DNA from: Clostridiales bacterium UBA4717
Lineage (GTDB): Bacteria; Bacillota; Clostridia; Oscillospirales; CAG-272
DNA length: 8,117 nucleotides
Direction of reading: 5' to 3'
NCBI GenBank assembly: GCA_002404395.1
Contig: DHJP01000151.1
Location: 2,807-10,923 of the forward strand
Made by a program: the position numbers and the translations under genes. Below are positions 7,340 through 8,117 of this stretch, piece by piece. The first letter of the stretch is position 1; each line of letters begins with the position of its first letter. The notes beneath the pieces are model-generated. The model searched no databases. It worked only from the letters and a program-made list of their open reading frames with translations, and was not told the origin of the DNA.

Positions 7340-7403
7340 GTCAAAACGCCGAGTGTTTTAACTCACAAAAGTTTGACATTCTGTAAATTTTGTCCCTTTG
7401 CTA

Positions 7404-7432
7404 TTGAAATAAGCAGTCGGTTGGTTTATTAT
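7404..7432 (+). promoter_or_regulatory. Probable sigma-A promoter for the membrane protein gene
   Basis: TTGAAA (7404-7409) and TATTAT (7427-7432) are separated by 17 bp, facing the gene at 7477. A leader of roughly 38 nt would contain AAAGGA at 7464-7469, 7 nt before the ATG. A second TTGACA at 7373-7378 has no matching -10 box. Confidence 0.6.
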
Positions 7433-7476
7433 AAAGTCTGACATTTTTTATCGCACGGTAACGAAAGGATTTATAT

Positions 7477-8025
7477 ATGTTTCGATTTTTAAAAGACGAA
7501 TCGGGTTCGATAATCAAGCTGTTTGTAAATCAGCTCGGTATGACGATATTCGGTTTGCTTATGTCTTTCGCGACAGTATCAAACAAGACGCTTTTGCTTG
7601 TCAGCAGCGCTTTTTCCTGCCTTTTTTATTTCTTTTTGCTTTATACCGCCGCGTGGGAGATCGGCGCGCGCGATAAGGTAAAAGTTGACGGAGGACGTGC
7701 GCCCAAGACTCCGCAAAAAGGCTTCTTGCTTTCGCTTTTTGCAAACGCCCCCACAATTATCATTGCGCTGCTCACGATACTCGCGTATGCTCTGGCGTCA
7801 AGATTCTCGTTATTATGGGCTGCCGGCGCGGCACGTGCGCTTAATTTTGCAAATCACCTGCTCAACGGTATGTATGTCGGCTTTACATCAATGATCAAAA
7901 ACGAATTATTGCGTATCGCCGCGTTTATCGCGCTCCCGCTTCCGGCAGTTCTTGTCACGGGCATAGGTTATCGTTTCGGTTCGGAAAACTTCAGACTTTT
8001 GCCGCCTTCAAAGTCAAAACAGTAA
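7477..8025 (+). CDS. Multi-pass membrane protein of unknown function
   Basis: This 182-aa protein belongs to no family I can name with a function. It has a short charged N-terminus (MFRFLKDESGSIIK) followed by about four to five hydrophobic segments: roughly residues 12-33, 38-60, 83-107, 111-136 (partly amphipathic) and 144-165. A basic loop containing RDKVKVDGGRAPKTPQKG lies at 65-82, between the second and third segments, and the C-terminus is basic (PPSKSKQ). No signal peptidase site, transporter signature or catalytic motif is visible. The N-terminal stretch and the VDGGR loop recall conserved uncharacterised clostridial proteins, but that is memory and not a search. It starts at ATG with AAAGGA 7 nt upstream and has its own probable promoter. 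It is divergent from the recombinase, and no operon partner is evident. Confidence 0.82.
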   Translation: MFRFLKDESGSIIKLFVNQLGMTIFGLLMSFATVSNKTLLLVSSAFSCLFYFFLLYTAAWEIGARDKVKVDGGRAPKTPQKGFLLSLFANAPTIIIALLTILAYALASRFSLLWAAGAARALNFANHLLNGMYVGFTSMIKNELLRIAAFIALPLPAVLVTGIGYRFGSENFRLLPPSKSKQ

Positions 8026-8034
8026 AATTTACAC

Positions 8035-8069
8035 ATTATTTACAACGCTTTGCACCGCTCGTAAATAAT
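8035..8069. repeat. 9-bp dyad flanking a -35 box (possible operator)
   Basis: ATTATTTAC (8035-8043) and GTAAATAAT (8061-8069) are perfect inverted arms separated by 17 bp. The -35 box of the downstream promoter lies between them and the right arm falls in the spacer. This is compatible with a repressor site or with a weak AT-rich hairpin after the membrane protein gene. Confidence 0.55.
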
Positions 8070-8078
8070 ATATATTAT
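8050..8078 (+). promoter_or_regulatory. Probable promoter for the gene starting at 8111
   Basis: TTGCAC (8050-8055) and TATTAT (8073-8078) are separated by 17 bp in an AT-rich stretch, with an alternative TATACT overlapping at 8076-8081. The distance to the start codon allows a leader of about 25 nt. Confidence 0.55.
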
Positions 8079-8110
8079 ACTTTAATTTATTCTGTATGTG
8101 AGGTGGCGCT

Positions 8111-8117
8111 ATGGCCT
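8111..8117 (+). CDS. Start of a further gene (cut by window end)
   Basis: ATG GCC T is preceded by GTGAGGTGG (8098-8106), a good ribosome site with GAGG 7 nt before the ATG, and by a probable promoter. Only Met-Ala can be read, so no product can be given. Confidence 0.6.

Noticed and set aside
7373..7378. TTGACA as the -35 of the membrane protein promoter
   Set aside because: At 16-18 bp downstream the sequence is around CTTTGC, not a -10 box; TTGAAA/TATTAT at 7404-7432 fits better.
1..8117. CRISPR array, tRNA, rRNA, insertion sequence or SOS (LexA) box
   Set aside because: No regularly spaced repeats, cloverleaf, transposase, terminal inverted repeats or GAAC-N4-GTTC-type box was seen in the spacers.

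Overview
The window looks like ordinary chromosomal DNA from a low-to-moderate GC Bacillota, most likely a gut-type Clostridia (Oscillospirales/Ruminococcaceae-like). This is inference. It rests on strong GAGG/GGAGG ribosome binding sites, a GTG start, textbook sigma-A promoters, and clostridial-style sequences for the PcrA/UvrD helicase (long insert after Walker A), the XerC-like recombinase and the small membrane protein. No species can be named from the sequence alone.

Layout. Positions 2-3580 and 3577-5952 hold five plus-strand genes. They are the C-terminal end of an Xaa-Pro aminopeptidase (M24B), an AMP-forming acyl-CoA/acyl-ACP synthetase-like enzyme 29 bp downstream, an acyl carrier protein after a 282-bp gap full of short palindromes, a membrane-anchored NERD-domain (nuclease-related) protein, and a full PcrA/UvrD helicase whose start overlaps the NERD stop by 4 bp. 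A strong hairpin at 6049-6092 ends this block and can also stop transcription arriving from the opposite strand. A minus-strand tyrosine recombinase (6253-7287) follows, with a complete RKHRHY catalytic set and a perfect-consensus promoter. It is divergent from a 182-aa multi-pass membrane protein of unknown function (7477-8025). The window ends at the promoter, RBS and first codons of another plus-strand gene (8111 onward).

How the genes fit together. The synthetase and ACP make a plausible activation/carrier pair: ATP-dependent activation of a fatty acid, then loading on the phosphopantetheine arm of CoA or of this ACP. The NERD protein and the helicase look translationally coupled, which suggests a joint role in DNA processing. 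Nothing indicates a mobile element, CRISPR array, prophage or obvious defence island. I found no clearly novel system. The best leads are the coupled NERD-helicase pair, the synthetase-ACP pair with its palindrome-rich spacer, and a 9-bp dyad flanking the -35 box of the last promoter.
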